Source of the DNA: Actinomycetes bacterium
Lineage (GTDB): Bacteria > Actinomycetota > Actinomycetes > Propionibacteriales > Propionibacteriaceae
Reading direction: 5' to 3'
Assembly (NCBI GenBank): GCA_023432725.1
Contig: JAEYUH010000276.1
Coordinates: 1 to 13,779 of the forward strand
Length of the DNA stretch: 13,779 nucleotides
The notes beneath the pieces were generated by a model. That model saw nothing but the letters and a program-made list of their open reading frames with translations. It did no database searches and was not told where the DNA came from. Both the position numbers and the translations under genes were made by a program. This document shows positions 13,066-13,779 of the stretch, piece by piece. The stretch's first letter is position 1. Every line of letters begins with the position of its first letter.

Positions 13066-13105
13066 GGTCTGGCTAACCAGCTCGGACGAAGGAAGCGCGG
13101 ACGCC

Positions 13106-13779
<674 letters not shown>

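Noticed and set aside
11757..13076. 439-codon plus-strand frame opposite the binding-protein gene
   Set aside because: Gly/Val-rich translation without domain, opposite a typical solute-binding lipoprotein.

Overview
The window reads as high-GC actinobacterial chromosome. Nearly every codon ends in G or C, GTG starts are common, and the backbone mtrA-mtrB-lpqB, comF, hpf, secA is an order well known from actinobacteria such as Mycobacterium. The SecA sequence, with [10 protein letters not shown] where most relatives have LAKRDSEWMG, looks propionibacterial to me. Family Propionibacteriaceae is therefore an inference from memory; genus and species cannot be read from the sequence.

Layout: (1) 1-925: end of a DHA2-type drug-efflux permease, overlapped by a MarR-type regulator, then a perfect hairpin. 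(2) 981-1538: a YqgE/AlgH-family protein. (3) 1606-5595: the tightly packed envelope-signalling operon mtrA-mtrB-lpqB, with overlapping genes. (4) 5673-6368: comF. (5) 6375-8072, minus strand: amtB-glnK, ammonium uptake and its PII regulator, behind a periodic GTTAC operator array of GlnR type. (6) 8414-9046: long-form hibernation factor hpf with a strongly structured leader, followed by a YcaQ/AlkZ-like DNA glycosylase (about 9033/9075-10256). (7) 10267-12908, minus strand: a polar amino acid ABC importer (lipoprotein binding protein, permease, ATPase). (8) 13106 to the end: the first 224 codons of secA.

How it fits together: the plus-strand genes form the conserved cell-envelope, ribosome and secretion backbone. 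Two minus-strand nitrogen-acquisition modules (ammonium; amino acids) break up that cluster, so each is convergent with the plus gene on one side and divergent from the plus gene on the other. The most informative non-coding signals are the amtB operator (8095-8175), the hpf promoter with its UUCG-capped leader hairpin (8262-8351), hairpins at both convergent junctions, and tandem hairpins between the binding-protein and permease genes. I found no tRNA, rRNA, CRISPR array, insertion sequence or phage gene. The window looks like ordinary chromosome whose regulatory architecture is its most interesting part.
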